Assembly: GCF_003046795.1 (NCBI RefSeq)
Contig: NZ_PZKN01000022.1
Coordinates: 1 to 64,000 of the forward strand
Reading direction: 5' to 3'
Source: Desulfonatronum sp. SC1
GTDB taxonomy: Bacteria > Desulfobacterota > Desulfovibrionia > Desulfovibrionales > Desulfonatronaceae
DNA length: 64,000 nt
Position numbers and translations under genes: made by a program. This document shows positions 45,917 through 54,790 of this stretch, one piece after another (positions within the stretch are counted from its first letter, which is position 1; every line of letters starts with the position of its first letter). Under the pieces are notes generated by a model that saw nothing but the letters and a program-made list of their open reading frames with translations, was not told the origin of the DNA and made no database searches.

Positions 45917-47680
45917 TCAGTTCACCAGAGCCTTGGCGAAATCCTCGCCGCTGAACGGTCGGAGGTCTTCCATCTTCTCGCCCAGGCCAACAAAACTGAT
46001 GGGCATGCCGAACTCCAGGGCGATGGCCACAACGATGCCGCCCTTGGACGTGCCATCCAGCTTGGTCAGGATGATCTCGTCCACGCTGACCGCCTCGTTG
46101 AACAGCTTGGTCTGGGACAGGGCGTTCTGCCCGGTGGTGGCGTCCACCACCAACAGGCAGCGATGGGGCGCACCGGGAAGTTTCTTGGCCAGGACGCGTT
46201 TGATCTTGCGCAGTTCGTCCATCAGGTCGACCTTGGTGTGCAGGCGGCCCGCGGTGTCCAGGAAGACCACGTCGTGGCCGCCTTGCAGGGCGGCGTCCAC
46301 GGCCTCGTAGGCCACGGCGGCCGGGTCAGCACCTTCGCCCTTGCTGAAGAAGTCCGCGCCGGTGCGCTTGGCCCAGATGGTGAGCTGTTCCATGGCCGCG
46401 GCCCGGAAGGTGTCCCCGGCGGCCACGAGGACCTTGCGGCCCTGCATCTGGGCGCGGTGGGCCAGTTTGGCGATGGTCGTGGTCTTGCCCACGCCATTCA
46501 CGCCCACCACCAGCACGATTTCCGGACCCTGGGGCAGATTGACGACCTTGGGTTTGGGGAAGATGGCGGCCAGTTCCTGGCGCAGCATTTCCCGGAACGC
46601 CTCGGGTTCGCTGATGTCTTCCTTGCGCACCCGGTCCTTGAGCCGGTCCAGGAGCATGGCCGCGGAGCGGTGCCCCACGTCGGCCATGATCAGCACTTCC
46701 TCCAGCTCCTCCCAGAACGGGTCGTCGAACTTGCGATGGGCCGAGAGCAGGGCGTCAATGCGTTTGGTGAGCTGTTCCCGTGTCTTGTTCAGGCCTTCGG
46801 AGAGCTTCAGGAAGAGGCGGTCCCGCTCGTCCTCCTCGTCTTCCAACTCCAGGGCCAGGGCCAGTCGGTACTGCAATTCGGACCGGAATTCGGCCACCTG
46901 CTCGTACCCCATGTCCTCCAGCCAGTCCCGGAACTTGGTGATGAACAGCTCCGCCTCGTCCTCCGGGGCCTCCAAGGCCTGGAACAGGAAGCGCAACCGC
47001 TCCCACAACTCGTTGCCCTTGGTCTCCACTCCGGAAAGGGTGTGCTCCAGCCAGACACTGAGCTTGGGCTCGGCCCCGCGCAGGGCCTGCATGACCTGGG
47101 CCTGCCACGCCGGGACTTCAGTTGTTCGTCCGGGGTCGGAAGGTTTGGCTGTCACGGGCTTGGCGGGTTGTTCCGGTTGCATCGCCGTTGGTTTGGCGGG
47201 CTGACGGGAAAACAGTCGGGAAAGCAGGCCTGGACGGGCCTGGGCAGGCTGGACTTCGGTTTCGGAGGCTGGCTCCAGAGAAGGCTCGGAGACGGATTCG
47301 GAAACAGACTCAGACGAGGCTTCTTGGCGCGGCTCCGAGGGAGTGTCCGAAACAGTTTGCGTGACGGTTTCCGGGGGAGTTTCCTGGATGACTTCCGAAA
47401 CTGCCGGACGTTCCTCTTCCGGTTTCGGCTCGGGTTCGGATGCGGTTCCGGAAGCGCTTTCGGAAGTGCTCTCAGGAGCGTGCTCCGCGACCGGCTCCGG
47501 AGAAGGCTCGACCGGCTCCGGTTCCGGCGTAGGCGTTGTTGGCTCCAGGTCCGCCGGAACAGCCTTGATCGTCTCCGGCCCCTCTGGGGACGGCTTCGGT
47601 TCCGGCTGTTCGACCGTTTCTTTAGCCTTGGTCGCTTCTTCGGTGGACCACCACTTTTTTACCTTGGAGAAAAAACCCAT
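45917..47680 (-). CDS. ftsY: Signal recognition particle receptor FtsY
   Basis: A 587-residue SRP GTPase receptor for co-translational membrane targeting. The first 25 residues (MGFFSKVKKWW) form a likely lipid-binding amphipathic helix, followed by an unusually long acidic, Pro/Glu/Ser/Thr-rich region to about 240. The NG domain holds VVGVNGVGKTTTIAKLA, DTAGRLHTKVDLMDEL and TKLDGTSKGG. ATG 47680 has aggaa seven bases upstream; the 18-codon longer frame lacks support. It lies 23 bases from the GT2 gene on the same strand. Confidence 0.96.
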   Translation of the reverse strand: MGFFSKVKKWWSTEEATKAKETVEQPEPKPSPEGPETIKAVPADLEPTTPTPEPEPVEPSPEPVAEHAPESTSESASGTASEPEPKPEEERPAVSEVIQETPPETVTQTVSDTPSEPRQEASSESVSESVSEPSLEPASETEVQPAQARPGLLSRLFSRQPAKPTAMQPEQPAKPVTAKPSDPGRTTEVPAWQAQVMQALRGAEPKLSVWLEHTLSGVETKGNELWERLRFLFQALEAPEDEAELFITKFRDWLEDMGYEQVAEFRSELQYRLALALELEDEEDERDRLFLKLSEGLNKTREQLTKRIDALLSAHRKFDDPFWEELEEVLIMADVGHRSAAMLLDRLKDRVRKEDISEPEAFREMLRQELAAIFPKPKVVNLPQGPEIVLVVGVNGVGKTTTIAKLAHRAQMQGRKVLVAAGDTFRAAAMEQLTIWAKRTGADFFSKGEGADPAAVAYEAVDAALQGGHDVVFLDTAGRLHTKVDLMDELRKIKRVLAKKLPGAPHRCLLVVDATTGQNALSQTKLFNEAVSVDEIILTKLDGTSKGGIVVAIALEFGMPISFVGLGEKMEDLRPFSGEDFAKALVN

Positions 47681-48027
47681 ATGTTCTGTTCCTGACTGTT
47701 TTTGAGATCGTAAAAAGAGGATGAGCCGCGTCATTCACGGCCAAAGCGGTTCTTATCCAGGCTTGCCGGTCAAGGCAATGCCTTGGTGCATCGGGTCAGG
47801 AATTCGTCGAAATCAAGGTCAATTCTGAACCCTGATGTGGTTATGTCATGATCGCAGGACAAAAAACCGGCTTTTACAATTTTTTTCAACTATGGACGAA
47901 GATATCATTATTTTTGAACTTGACGAAAATTATTTTGTAAACTAAGTTTGATGAACTAGGTTTTGTCGCCATGAGGAGGAGATGGAAGCGGCGGGTAGTT
48001 TGCAAGATAGATAAAGAGGAGATGGAG
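47681..48027. other. Divergent intergenic region between ftsY and the Phd/PIN pair
   Basis: An AT-rich stretch around 47880-47950 holds a possible promoter for the toxin-antitoxin operon (TTGAAC near 47914, TAAACT near 47938, 18-base spacing). A short repeated taagtttgatgaactaggttt may be an operator. No gene is supported. Confidence 0.4.
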
Positions 48028-48285
48028 ATGCAGGTTGTCAATATTCATGAAGCGAAGACTCACCTCTCGCGATTGGTCGATGAAGCCGCGCGGGGCAACG
48101 CTTTCATCATCGCCAAGGCTGGCAAGCCAATGGTCAAGGTTTCCCCATTGCCGGAGGGGGGGGCTTCGGATGTTCAGCGCTTGGGGTTCATGGCCGGGGA
48201 GGTCGTCGTGCCGGACGACTTCGATGCAATGGGAACGGAACAGATTGAGGATTATTTTTTCAATAACCAGAGTCCTTTGCCATGA
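48028..48285 (+). CDS. Phd/YefM-family antitoxin
   Basis: An 85-residue antitoxin beginning MQVVNIHEAKTHLSRLVDEA, the standard Phd DNA-binding N-terminus, followed by AFIIAKAGKPMVKVSPL. The C-terminal part (MGTEQIEDYFFNN) would bind the toxin. ATG 48028 was chosen because aggag stands six bases upstream and it matches the family start; ATG 48022 is possible. The stop overlaps the toxin start by four bases (ATGA). Confidence 0.92.
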   Translation: MQVVNIHEAKTHLSRLVDEAARGNAFIIAKAGKPMVKVSPLPEGGASDVQRLGFMAGEVVVPDDFDAMGTEQIEDYFFNNQSPLP

Positions 48286-48668
48286 AACTGCTTCTGGACA
48301 CGCACATTCTGCTTTGGGCGGCCGGAAATCCGGAGAAACTATCTGAAAAGGCCAGGGCAATACTTCTTGAGCCAAGTAATTCTTTGTTTTTCAGCGCTGC
48401 CAGTATCTGGGAAGTAGTCATCAAGCAGGGTCTTGGACGCGACGATTTTAAAGTTGATGCGCAACGTCTCAGAAAAATGCTCATTTTGAACAGGTATAGC
48501 GAATTGTCAATAACCTCGGAGCATGTTTTGCGCGTTCATGCTCTGCCTACGCTGCACAAGGATCCTTTCGATCGACTCCTGATTGCCCAGTCCCTGAGTG
48601 AAGGAATGCTTTTGCTTACCGTGGACGAGGCCGTTATCGCCTATCAAGGCGGCGTTTTGGCCGTGTAG
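48282..48668 (+). CDS. PIN-domain toxin (VapC family), Phd-type partner
   Basis: A 128-residue PIN ribonuclease of the common MKLLLDTHILLWAAG subtype. Acidic residues are present in LLLDTH, the SIWEVVIK helix, DPFDRLLIAQSL and LTVDEAVI. It differs from the PIN toxin at 6735-7127 in both sequence type and antitoxin partner. Start/stop overlap with the antitoxin gives coupled translation. It lies between ftsY and panB and is probably an acquired cassette. Confidence 0.92.
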   Translation: MKLLLDTHILLWAAGNPEKLSEKARAILLEPSNSLFFSAASIWEVVIKQGLGRDDFKVDAQRLRKMLILNRYSELSITSEHVLRVHALPTLHKDPFDRLLIAQSLSEGMLLLTVDEAVIAYQGGVLAV

Positions 48669-48741
48669 TGTTTTATTCGCGTATCCCCGGCACCACCTCA
48701 GTTCTCCTTATTGGGACATTCCATTTCCTTGATCGCGTTCA

Positions 48742-49542
48742 TCACTTGAAAACGTGCTCATCTCCTGGAAACGTTCCGGCCTTGACCTCCTGAACGTATT
48801 CCCGAACCGCATCGCGCATCACAATGCCGACCTGGGCGTATTTTTTCACGAATTTCGGGGTGAAGCGGTCGTAGAGGCCGACCACGTCGTGGAAGACCAG
48901 GACCTGGCCGTCGCAGCCCGGTCCGGCACCGATGCCGATGGTCGGAATGGTCAGTTGCTTGGAGATGGTCTGGGCCAGGGGGGCCGGGACGCATTCCAGG
49001 ACCAGGCCGAAGGCCCCGGCTTCCTCCAGGGCAACAGCGTCTTCTCGGATGCGCTGGGCTGCGGCGTCGGTCCGACCCTGGACCTTGAATCCGCCCAGTT
49101 GGTGAACGTGTTGGGGCGTCAGACCGACATGGCCGAGGACGGGGATGCCATTCTGGGTCATCTTGCGCACGGCGGGCAGGATTTCCCGTCCGCCCTCTAC
49201 CTTGACCGCGTGCATCCCGGCTTCTTGTAAAAAACGTCCAGCGTTGACAAGGGCCTGTTCCGGCGAAACCTGGTAGCTCATGAAGGGCATGTCACCCACC
49301 AGCAGCGCCCGTTGCGCTCCCCGGGCCACGGCCCGGCAGTGATGGAGCATGTCCTCCATGGTCACGGACAGGGTGTTCTCCAGGCCGAGCATGACCATGC
49401 CCAGGGAGTCGCCGACCAGCATGACGTCCACCCCGGCCTCGTCCAGCAGTTTGGCCGTGGCCCAGTCATAGGCCGTCAAGACGGTGATCTTCTCGCCCTG
49501 GCGCTTCATTTCCAGGAGCGTGGCCGTGGTCGCTTTGCCCAC
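48742..49542 (-). CDS. panB: 3-methyl-2-oxobutanoate hydroxymethyltransferase
   Basis: A 266-residue TIM-barrel enzyme of pantothenate synthesis, adding a hydroxymethyl group to ketoisovalerate. Family words: MLVGDSLGMVMLG with the metal Asp, VKVEGG, GHVGLTPQ, and IGIGAGPGCDGQVLVFHD. I use GTG 49542, which has ggagg six bases upstream; a longer frame would overlap the CBS gene. It begins two bases after the CBS stop. No panC or panD is in the window. Confidence 0.94.
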   Translation of the reverse strand: MGKATTATLLEMKRQGEKITVLTAYDWATAKLLDEAGVDVMLVGDSLGMVMLGLENTLSVTMEDMLHHCRAVARGAQRALLVGDMPFMSYQVSPEQALVNAGRFLQEAGMHAVKVEGGREILPAVRKMTQNGIPVLGHVGLTPQHVHQLGGFKVQGRTDAAAQRIREDAVALEEAGAFGLVLECVPAPLAQTISKQLTIPTIGIGAGPGCDGQVLVFHDVVGLYDRFTPKFVKKYAQVGIVMRDAVREYVQEVKAGTFPGDEHVFK

Positions 49543-49543
49543 T

Positions 49544-49978
49544 TCATGCCTCCATCTTGTCCAAGGCATCCATCAGGCTGATGGTTAGTTTGAGAAAGTC
49601 GGCCTCGGTCAGAATGCCCACGAGTCTTTCGTCCTCCACGACGGGCAGACAGCCGTATTTGTGCTGGAGCAGGAGTTCCGCGGCCTCGCGCAGGTCCACG
49701 TCCGGAGAGATGGTCGTCACGTCCCGGCGCATGATTTCGTGGATGGGAATGGAGGCGTCGATCTCGTTTTGGACTTCATCCTCGATGTCGGCCAACTTGG
49801 AAATGGTTACTGCCAGGAGGTCTCGGTGAGTCAGCAGGCCGACGAAGCGTTCTTCCTGGTCCACGATGGGGATGTGACGGATTCGGCCCAGATTCATGAT
49901 CGAACGGGCGGTCTGCACGTTGTCGTGCTCCTGAAGGGAAAAGACCTTTTTGGTCATCAGGTCGTTGACTTTCAGCAT
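49544..49978 (-). CDS. Tandem CBS-domain protein
   Basis: A 144-residue stand-alone protein made of two CBS domains (about 1-65 and 75-140), with words TARSIMNLGRIRHIPIVDQEERFVGLLTHRDLL and its second-domain match LLLQHKYGCLPVVEDERLVGILTEADFL (each quoted here only as landmarks, split by the fold). Such modules bind adenine nucleotides and regulate partners. It is translated just before panB, but a regulatory link to pantothenate synthesis is only a positional guess. Confidence 0.88.
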   Translation of the reverse strand: MLKVNDLMTKKVFSLQEHDNVQTARSIMNLGRIRHIPIVDQEERFVGLLTHRDLLAVTISKLADIEDEVQNEIDASIPIHEIMRRDVTTISPDVDLREAAELLLQHKYGCLPVVEDERLVGILTEADFLKLTISLMDALDKMEA

Positions 49979-50194
49979 GGCGTTCTCCTTGTTGTTCGGG
50001 GATACCGTTTATCATTCACCGTTCGCGAACAGTCTGTCAAGGATGACCGGACACTCCGTTATTATTCAAAAATGCTTGTGGATTGTGGCATGACAAGTAC
50101 TTCTTGTTCTTTGCCGGGATATCGGATATATTTTTTCGTTTTTTCACCCATATTTCCCATATTTTTGTAGATGAGCTCTACGAGGAGAGACCTT

Positions 50195-51166
50195 ATGATG
50201 AACCGTTTCGTCTTGTCGGCATGTCTTGTTTTGATGTTCGGGTTGTCCGCTTCGGCTGGCGCGGAGCAGGCGAAAGTCGTCTCCGTCAACCAGTTCGTCG
50301 AGCATCCGGCCCTGGATTCCGTGCTGCGCGGGTTCCAGGAACAGTTGCGTGAGGAAGGTTTTCAGGTCGAGTATCGGGTGCATAACGCCCAGGCCAACAT
50401 GGCCACGGCCAACCTGATCGCCCAGCAGATCGTGGGCGAGCGCCCGGACCTGGTGCTGGCCATCGCCACTCCCTCGGCCCAGGCCATGGCCCAGACCGTG
50501 AAAAAGAACCCTTCGATGCAAAAGACCCCCATCCTGTTCAGCGCGGTGACCGATCCGCTGGGTGCCGGGCTGGTCAAGGACCTGCAAAATCCTGGTGAAA
50601 ACATCACCGGCACCTCGGACTTGACCCCCATGGATCAACATTTGGCCCTGATCCGGGAGTTTCATCCGGAATTGACCTCCCTGGGCGTTATCTACAACTC
50701 TGGGGAAGCCAATTCCCGCGCCTTGGTTGATCTGCTCAAGGCCGAGACGGTCAAGGCCGGGATCAAGCTGGAAGAAGCCACCGTGGCCCGGTCCAGCGAC
50801 GTGTTCCAGTCCGCCCGCAGCTTGGTGGGCCGGACCCAGGCCGTGTACGTGCCCACGGACAACACCGTTGTTTCGGCATTCGAGGCCCTTGCCAAGGTCT
50901 GCCAGGACAACAAGCTGCCCCTGTACGCCGCGGACGTGGATTCCGTGCCTCGAGGCGCGGTGGCCGCGCTGGGTTTCGACTATTACGAACACGGCCGTCA
51001 GGCCGGAGCCATGGCCGGGCGCATTTTTCGCGGGGCCGACCCGGCGACCACCCCGGTGGAAACCCAGCAGGAACTCGAACTACACATCAATCTCCCCGCC
51101 GCCGAGGCCATGGGCGTGACCATCCCCCAGGCGCTCCTGGACCGGGCCGGGAAGATTCTCGAATAA
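50195..51166 (+). CDS. ABC importer substrate-binding protein (TrpX/PF04392 type)
   Basis: A 323-residue exported protein: signal peptide MMNRFVLSACLVLMFGLSASAGA, then a two-lobed binding fold. Words such as LVLAIATPSAQAMAQ, PILFSAVTDPLGAGLV and GVIYNSGEANSRALVD are typical of the PF04392 group, whose known members bind aromatic amino acids or related ligands. The ATG follows gaggagag. It is the first gene of a complete binding protein-permease-ATPase importer. Confidence 0.88.
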   Translation: MMNRFVLSACLVLMFGLSASAGAEQAKVVSVNQFVEHPALDSVLRGFQEQLREEGFQVEYRVHNAQANMATANLIAQQIVGERPDLVLAIATPSAQAMAQTVKKNPSMQKTPILFSAVTDPLGAGLVKDLQNPGENITGTSDLTPMDQHLALIREFHPELTSLGVIYNSGEANSRALVDLLKAETVKAGIKLEEATVARSSDVFQSARSLVGRTQAVYVPTDNTVVSAFEALAKVCQDNKLPLYAADVDSVPRGAVAALGFDYYEHGRQAGAMAGRIFRGADPATTPVETQQELELHINLPAAEAMGVTIPQALLDRAGKILE

Positions 51167-51184
51167 TCAACAATTCTCTTGTCT

Positions 51185-51234
51185 GTTCGTGCTCAGTCGT
51201 CTCGCTGGGCACGAGCACGAACAAAGCGGCTTTT
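51185..51234 (+). terminator. Hairpin between the binding-protein and permease genes
   Basis: Perfect arms gttcgtgct (51185-51193) and agcacgaac (51214-51222), followed by aaagcggctttt. It probably attenuates or stabilises the message so that more binding protein than permease is made, a usual arrangement in ABC importers. The T run is short. Confidence 0.5.
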
Positions 51235-51318
51235 AACCCTTCCTCGTGACGTTCTTATTTCCATGAACATATCCATGCTGCTCGTTTTTTGCGGAATTAA
51301 TGAATCCGGAGTTCGCCC

Positions 51319-52203
51319 ATGACCTTGTACGCGCTGTTGGGCGCGGTGGAGCAGGGGTTGGTGTACGGGATCATGGTCCTAGGCGTATACCTGACCTTTC
51401 GGGTGCTCAACTTCCCGGATCTGACCGTAGACGGCAGTCTGCCTCTGGGAGCCGCGGTCTGCGCCGTAGCCATCACCTCGGGGATCGATCCGTTTCTCTC
51501 TCTGTTTCTGGCCATGTTCGCCGGGTTTCTGGCCGGGATGATCACCGGGTTTCTGAACACCAAGCTGGGTATTTTGCATCTCCTGGCCTCCATCCTGACC
51601 ATGATCGCCCTGTATTCCATAAATATCCGGGTGATGAGCGGCCCCAACGTTTCTTTGCTGGGCCGGGACACGATCCTCGACCCATTGATGGGCTTGGGCT
51701 TGCCCGGGTATTTGTCCTCCATCGTCCTGTTTTCGTTCATCGGGGCGGCCATCGTGATCTTCCTGATCTGGTTCCTGCATACCGAGTTCGGCCAGACCAT
51801 GCTGGCCACGGGGGACAATCCCCGGATGATCACCAGCCAGGGCGTGAACACCCACAGCGTGATCATCATCGGCGTGGGGCTGTCCAACGCCATGGTGGCC
51901 TTCAGCGGGGCGTTGATCGCTCAGAATCAGGGCGCGGCGGATGTGAACATGGGCGTGGGGACCATTGTTGCCGGGCTGGCCTCGGTGATCGTGGGCGAAA
52001 CGGTCTTCGGCCGGGGCGGAATCATGCGCGCCGTGATCGCGGCCCTGCTCGGCTCGATTCTTTACCGGCTGGCCATCGCCATGGCCCTGAGCATGAAGCT
52101 GGGCGCCTTTTCCTTCACTCCCAGCGACCTGAACCTGATCACCGCGCTGCTGGTGGTCCTGGCGCTCACCGCGCCCAAAATCAAGGCGCGGTTCTTCTCA
52201 TGA
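51319..52203 (+). CDS. ABC importer permease (TrpY/branched-chain type)
   Basis: A 294-residue permease with eight to nine membrane segments. It has the PF02653-type words GVYLTFRVLNFPDLTVDGSLPLGAA near 21-45, and GVGLSNAMVAFSGALIAQNQGAADVNMGVGTI farther on (named by parts), the latter resembling the cytoplasmic coupling region. Ribosome site ggag is eight bases before ATG 51319. Its stop overlaps the ATPase start in ATGA. Confidence 0.9.
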   Translation: MTLYALLGAVEQGLVYGIMVLGVYLTFRVLNFPDLTVDGSLPLGAAVCAVAITSGIDPFLSLFLAMFAGFLAGMITGFLNTKLGILHLLASILTMIALYSINIRVMSGPNVSLLGRDTILDPLMGLGLPGYLSSIVLFSFIGAAIVIFLIWFLHTEFGQTMLATGDNPRMITSQGVNTHSVIIIGVGLSNAMVAFSGALIAQNQGAADVNMGVGTIVAGLASVIVGETVFGRGGIMRAVIAALLGSILYRLAIAMALSMKLGAFSFTPSDLNLITALLVVLALTAPKIKARFFS

Positions 52204-52997
52204 TGCTGTCCCTGAAAAACGTCATCAAGTATTTTCACCGGGGCAGCGTGAACGAGGTCCTGGCCCTGCAAAACGTATCCCTGGATGTCCGACGCGGGGA
52301 CTTCATCTGCATCATCGGTTCCAACGGGGCTGGCAAATCCACTTTGTTGAACTGCCTGGCCGGATGCTTTTTCCCGGATCAGGGCAGCATCCTCCTGGAT
52401 GATCGGGACATCACTGGCTGGCCGGAGTACAAGCGGGCCAAGTTCATCGGCCGGGTCTTCCAGGACCCGCTGCTGGGCACCTGCGCTTCCATGAGCATCG
52501 AACAGAATCTGGCCCTGGCCTTGCGCCGGGGACGCTTCCGGGGGCTGTCCGCCGGGGTGCGCCGTCTGGACCGAGATCTGTTTCGGGAAAAACTGCGCAT
52601 GTTGGACCTGGGGCTGGAGGATCGATTCCAAGACGCCGTGGGGCTGCTTTCCGGCGGGCAACGCCAGGCCCTGACCATGGTCATGGCCACCCTGATCCGC
52701 CCGGACATCCTGCTGCTGGACGAACACACCGCGGCCCTGGACCCCAAGACCGGCCAGCAGATTCTGGAGCTCACCGACCGCTTGGTGGAAAGCATGGAAC
52801 TGACTACCCTGATGGTCACCCACAACATGCACCAGGCTCTGCGCATGGGCAACCGGCTGATCATGATGCACCGGGGCGAGATCATTCTGGACATCTCCGG
52901 CGAGGAAAAAAAGCGCTTGGAAGTGGACGACCTGCTGGCCCGGTTCTACAGCCTGAAGCAGGAAGCCTTTGCTTCGGATAAGATGCTGTTGGTGTGA
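52200..52997 (+). CDS. ABC importer ATP-binding protein (TrpZ type)
   Basis: A 265-residue ATPase. Walker A GSNGAGKSTLL at about 40-50, signature LLSGGQRQALTMVMA, Walker B ILLLDEHTAALD, and switch His in MVTHNMHQAL. ATG 52200 overlaps the permease stop by four bases. Walker B is followed by DEHTAALD instead of the common DEPTxxLD, which is a known feature of this importer subgroup. The open frame extends far upstream through the permease but that is a shadow. Confidence 0.92.
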   Translation: MMLSLKNVIKYFHRGSVNEVLALQNVSLDVRRGDFICIIGSNGAGKSTLLNCLAGCFFPDQGSILLDDRDITGWPEYKRAKFIGRVFQDPLLGTCASMSIEQNLALALRRGRFRGLSAGVRRLDRDLFREKLRMLDLGLEDRFQDAVGLLSGGQRQALTMVMATLIRPDILLLDEHTAALDPKTGQQILELTDRLVESMELTTLMVTHNMHQALRMGNRLIMMHRGEIILDISGEEKKRLEVDDLLARFYSLKQEAFASDKMLLV

Positions 52998-53022
52998 GTA
53001 TTCAGAGGTCAGAAGTCAGGAA
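52997..53022. repeat. TCAGAGGTCAGAAGTCAGG short repeat
   Basis: Three near-copies of tcag-a/g-agg/tcagaag directly after the ATPase stop, of the same type as 11262-11316. Confidence 0.45.
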
Positions 53023-53116
53023 GCGGGGCTGCGGGCATTGGGTGGATGAGGGGCGTAACCCCGAACTGTGAAACGTGAACCCCAAACAAACCACATAAAC
53101 CAACGGAGTTTTTTCG

Positions 53117-53536
53117 ATGTCTGAACGTACCCTTTGCATGATCAAGCCGGACGGCGTGGAGCGGAATTTGATTGGAAATGTGTTGACCCGGATCGAGACC
53201 GCCGGGTTGCGGATTGTGGCTCTGCGCAAGCTGCGGCTGACCACGGCCCAGGCTGAGGGCTTTTATACCGTACATAAGGAGCGTCCTTTTTTTCAGAGCC
53301 TGGTGAGTTACATGACCTCCGGGCCCATCGTGGCAGCGGTTTTGGAAGGCGACAACGCTATTGCCCGCTGGCGGGAGCTGATGGGCGCTACCAATCCGGC
53401 CAACGCCGCCGAAGGCACCATTCGCAGGGATTTGGCCCTGGACGTGGAGCGGAACACGGTGCACGGCTCCGACGCCCCGGAGACCGCGGGTCAGGAAATT
53501 CCTTATTTCTTCAACACCATGGAGCAGCAGGGATGA
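53117..53536 (+). CDS. ndk: Nucleoside diphosphate kinase
   Basis: A 139-residue enzyme of normal length that phosphorylates nucleoside diphosphates via a phospho-histidine. It shows [13 protein letters not shown] with the conserved Lys, RPFF, and the active-site word [10 protein letters not shown] with the catalytic His. ggag lies eight bases before ATG 53117. Its stop overlaps the proC start (ATGA). Confidence 0.97.
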   Translation: MSERTLCMIKPDGVERNLIGNVLTRIETAGLRIVALRKLRLTTAQAEGFYTVHKERPFFQSLVSYMTSGPIVAAVLEGDNAIARWRELMGATNPANAAEGTIRRDLALDVERNTVHGSDAPETAGQEIPYFFNTMEQQG

Positions 53537-54339
53537 GTGCCTTGCGCATCGGGTGCATCGGGCTCGGGAACATGGGGGCGGCCCTGATCAAGGCCGTCTC
53601 CACTCGCCCGGATACGTCCATTCATGGGTTTGATCCAGATAAGAGCAAGGCGCGGGATCTGGCCGGACTGCCCGGCTTCGTCGCGGCGGAGTCCATTGAA
53701 GAGGTGCTCCGAAACGCAGACTTTGTTTTTCTGGCGGTCAAACCGCAGATCATGTCCAAGGTCCTGACCGAAGCCCTTCCGGCCCTGCGGCCGGAGACCT
53801 GTCTGATATCCATAGCCGCCGGGATCGGGATGGAGCAGCTGCGAGCCTGGTCGGAAGATCGCTGCGCCGTGGTCCGGGTCATGCCCAACACTCCGGCCAT
53901 GGTCCGTTCCGGCGTCAGCGCGGTCTGCTTCGAAGACCCGAAGCTGATTGAAGCCGGGCAAACAACGATCATGGAACTCCTGGGCCTGTTGGGTCAGGTC
54001 CACGTTCTGCCGGAGCGGTATTTCCATGCTTTCACCGCCCTGGTGGGATCGGGACCAGCCTATGTGTTCCATTTCATGGACGCCCTGGTCCAGGCCGGAG
54101 TCTCAGCGGGCCTGGGACGGCCCCAGGCCGAGCAGATGGTCGCCGGACTGCTGGAAGGCTCAGTCAAACTGGTCCAGGAAACCGGCCTCAGCCTGAGCAC
54201 CCTGCAGCACATGGTCACCTCGCCCGCGGGGACGACCATTGCCGCGTTGAACCACCTGGACAGAACGGCGGTCCGCGGCTCGATCATCGACGCTGTGCAT
54301 GAGGCGGAACAGCGGAGTCGGGAGTTGGGGGAGGGGTAA
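53533..54339 (+). CDS. proC: Pyrroline-5-carboxylate reductase
   Basis: A 268-residue NAD(P)H enzyme for the last step of proline synthesis. The N-terminal nucleotide-binding loop is [15 protein letters not shown]. Other words are [42 protein letters not shown] and the C-terminal [14 protein letters not shown]. It is translationally coupled to ndk. A strong terminator follows 20 bases after the stop. Confidence 0.96.
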   Translation: MSALRIGCIGLGNMGAALIKAVSTRPDTSIHGFDPDKSKARDLAGLPGFVAAESIEEVLRNADFVFLAVKPQIMSKVLTEALPALRPETCLISIAAGIGMEQLRAWSEDRCAVVRVMPNTPAMVRSGVSAVCFEDPKLIEAGQTTIMELLGLLGQVHVLPERYFHAFTALVGSGPAYVFHFMDALVQAGVSAGLGRPQAEQMVAGLLEGSVKLVQETGLSLSTLQHMVTSPAGTTIAALNHLDRTAVRGSIIDAVHEAEQRSRELGEG

Positions 54340-54358
54340 GTTTTTACGTCCGTCAACG

Positions 54359-54395
54359 CAAACGAAAAAGGGGTCCATTTGACCCCTTTTTCGTT
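54359..54395. terminator. Terminator after proC
   Basis: Arms aacgaaaaaggggtc and gacccctttttcgtt (54361-54395) form a 15 bp stem around a five-base loop, with T runs in both directions. It isolates the pseudopilin locus from proC. Confidence 0.93.
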
Positions 54396-54544
54396 ACAAT
54401 GCGAGCGTCCTCTCAACGTCGGACATGAGTTCCTGAGAAAGGTGCGTCAGTCTGGGCAAAGTCTCTGGAAAAGTTTGGAATGAATTGCCTTGGTTCAGAA
54501 AAACTACTGGACATATTTTTGAGAGCAAAATAAAGTGCATCCCA

Positions 54545-54640
54545 AAGTGTCTGGCAAGGGCAAAGCACGCCGAAAGGCTGCGACGCAAAGCCACCGGCCT
54601 ACAGTTCGGATGTACGAAATAGGGTAGCGGGGCCGCCGGA
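54545..54640 (+). promoter_or_regulatory. c-di-GMP-I (GEMM) riboswitch upstream of the pseudopilin genes
   Basis: The GEMM core is present in order: gggcaaag, the hairpin cacgccgaaaggctg with a GAAA tetraloop, cgacgcaaagccaccggcct, a second hairpin, and the receptor strand gggtagcggggccgcc. In my hand alignment to the Vc2 aptamer the ligand-reading position 20 is G, which favours cyclic di-GMP over cyclic AMP-GMP. A short gaggg-gtttt-ccctc hairpin with a T run (54646-54669) follows and may be the expression platform. A weak promoter (TTGGTT 54490-54495, TATTTT 54514-54519, 18-base spacing) lies before it. Confidence 0.9.
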
Positions 54641-54790
54641 CCGAAGAGGGGTTTTCCCTCCTGCTTTTTCCCGCTCTCGCTCCCTTTCGCCGGACCGGCA
54701 ATGTTCCTCCGTTCCCACTTCTCCGCTTGTTTCGATGTTCCTGTCCACCGGGCAACCCTTCATTCGCTTTTTTATCTCCTTGAACTGGAT

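Noticed and set aside
45857-47695. A 612-codon plus-strand open frame antisense to ftsY
   Set aside because: It mirrors the FtsY reading frame in GC-rich DNA, has a Gly/Leu/His/Arg-heavy composition and no domain, and FtsY explains the strand fully.
51300-52199. Upstream in-frame extension of the ABC ATPase through the permease gene
   Set aside because: The extension is Arg/Gly/His-rich shadow of the permease. The ATPase starts at ATG 52200, overlapping the permease stop.
54394-54594. A short minus-strand frame ending SQELMSDVERTLAL
   Set aside because: Its C-terminus looks protein-like, but the frame begins inside the riboswitch and has no ribosome site, so it is at most a fragment of a lost gene.
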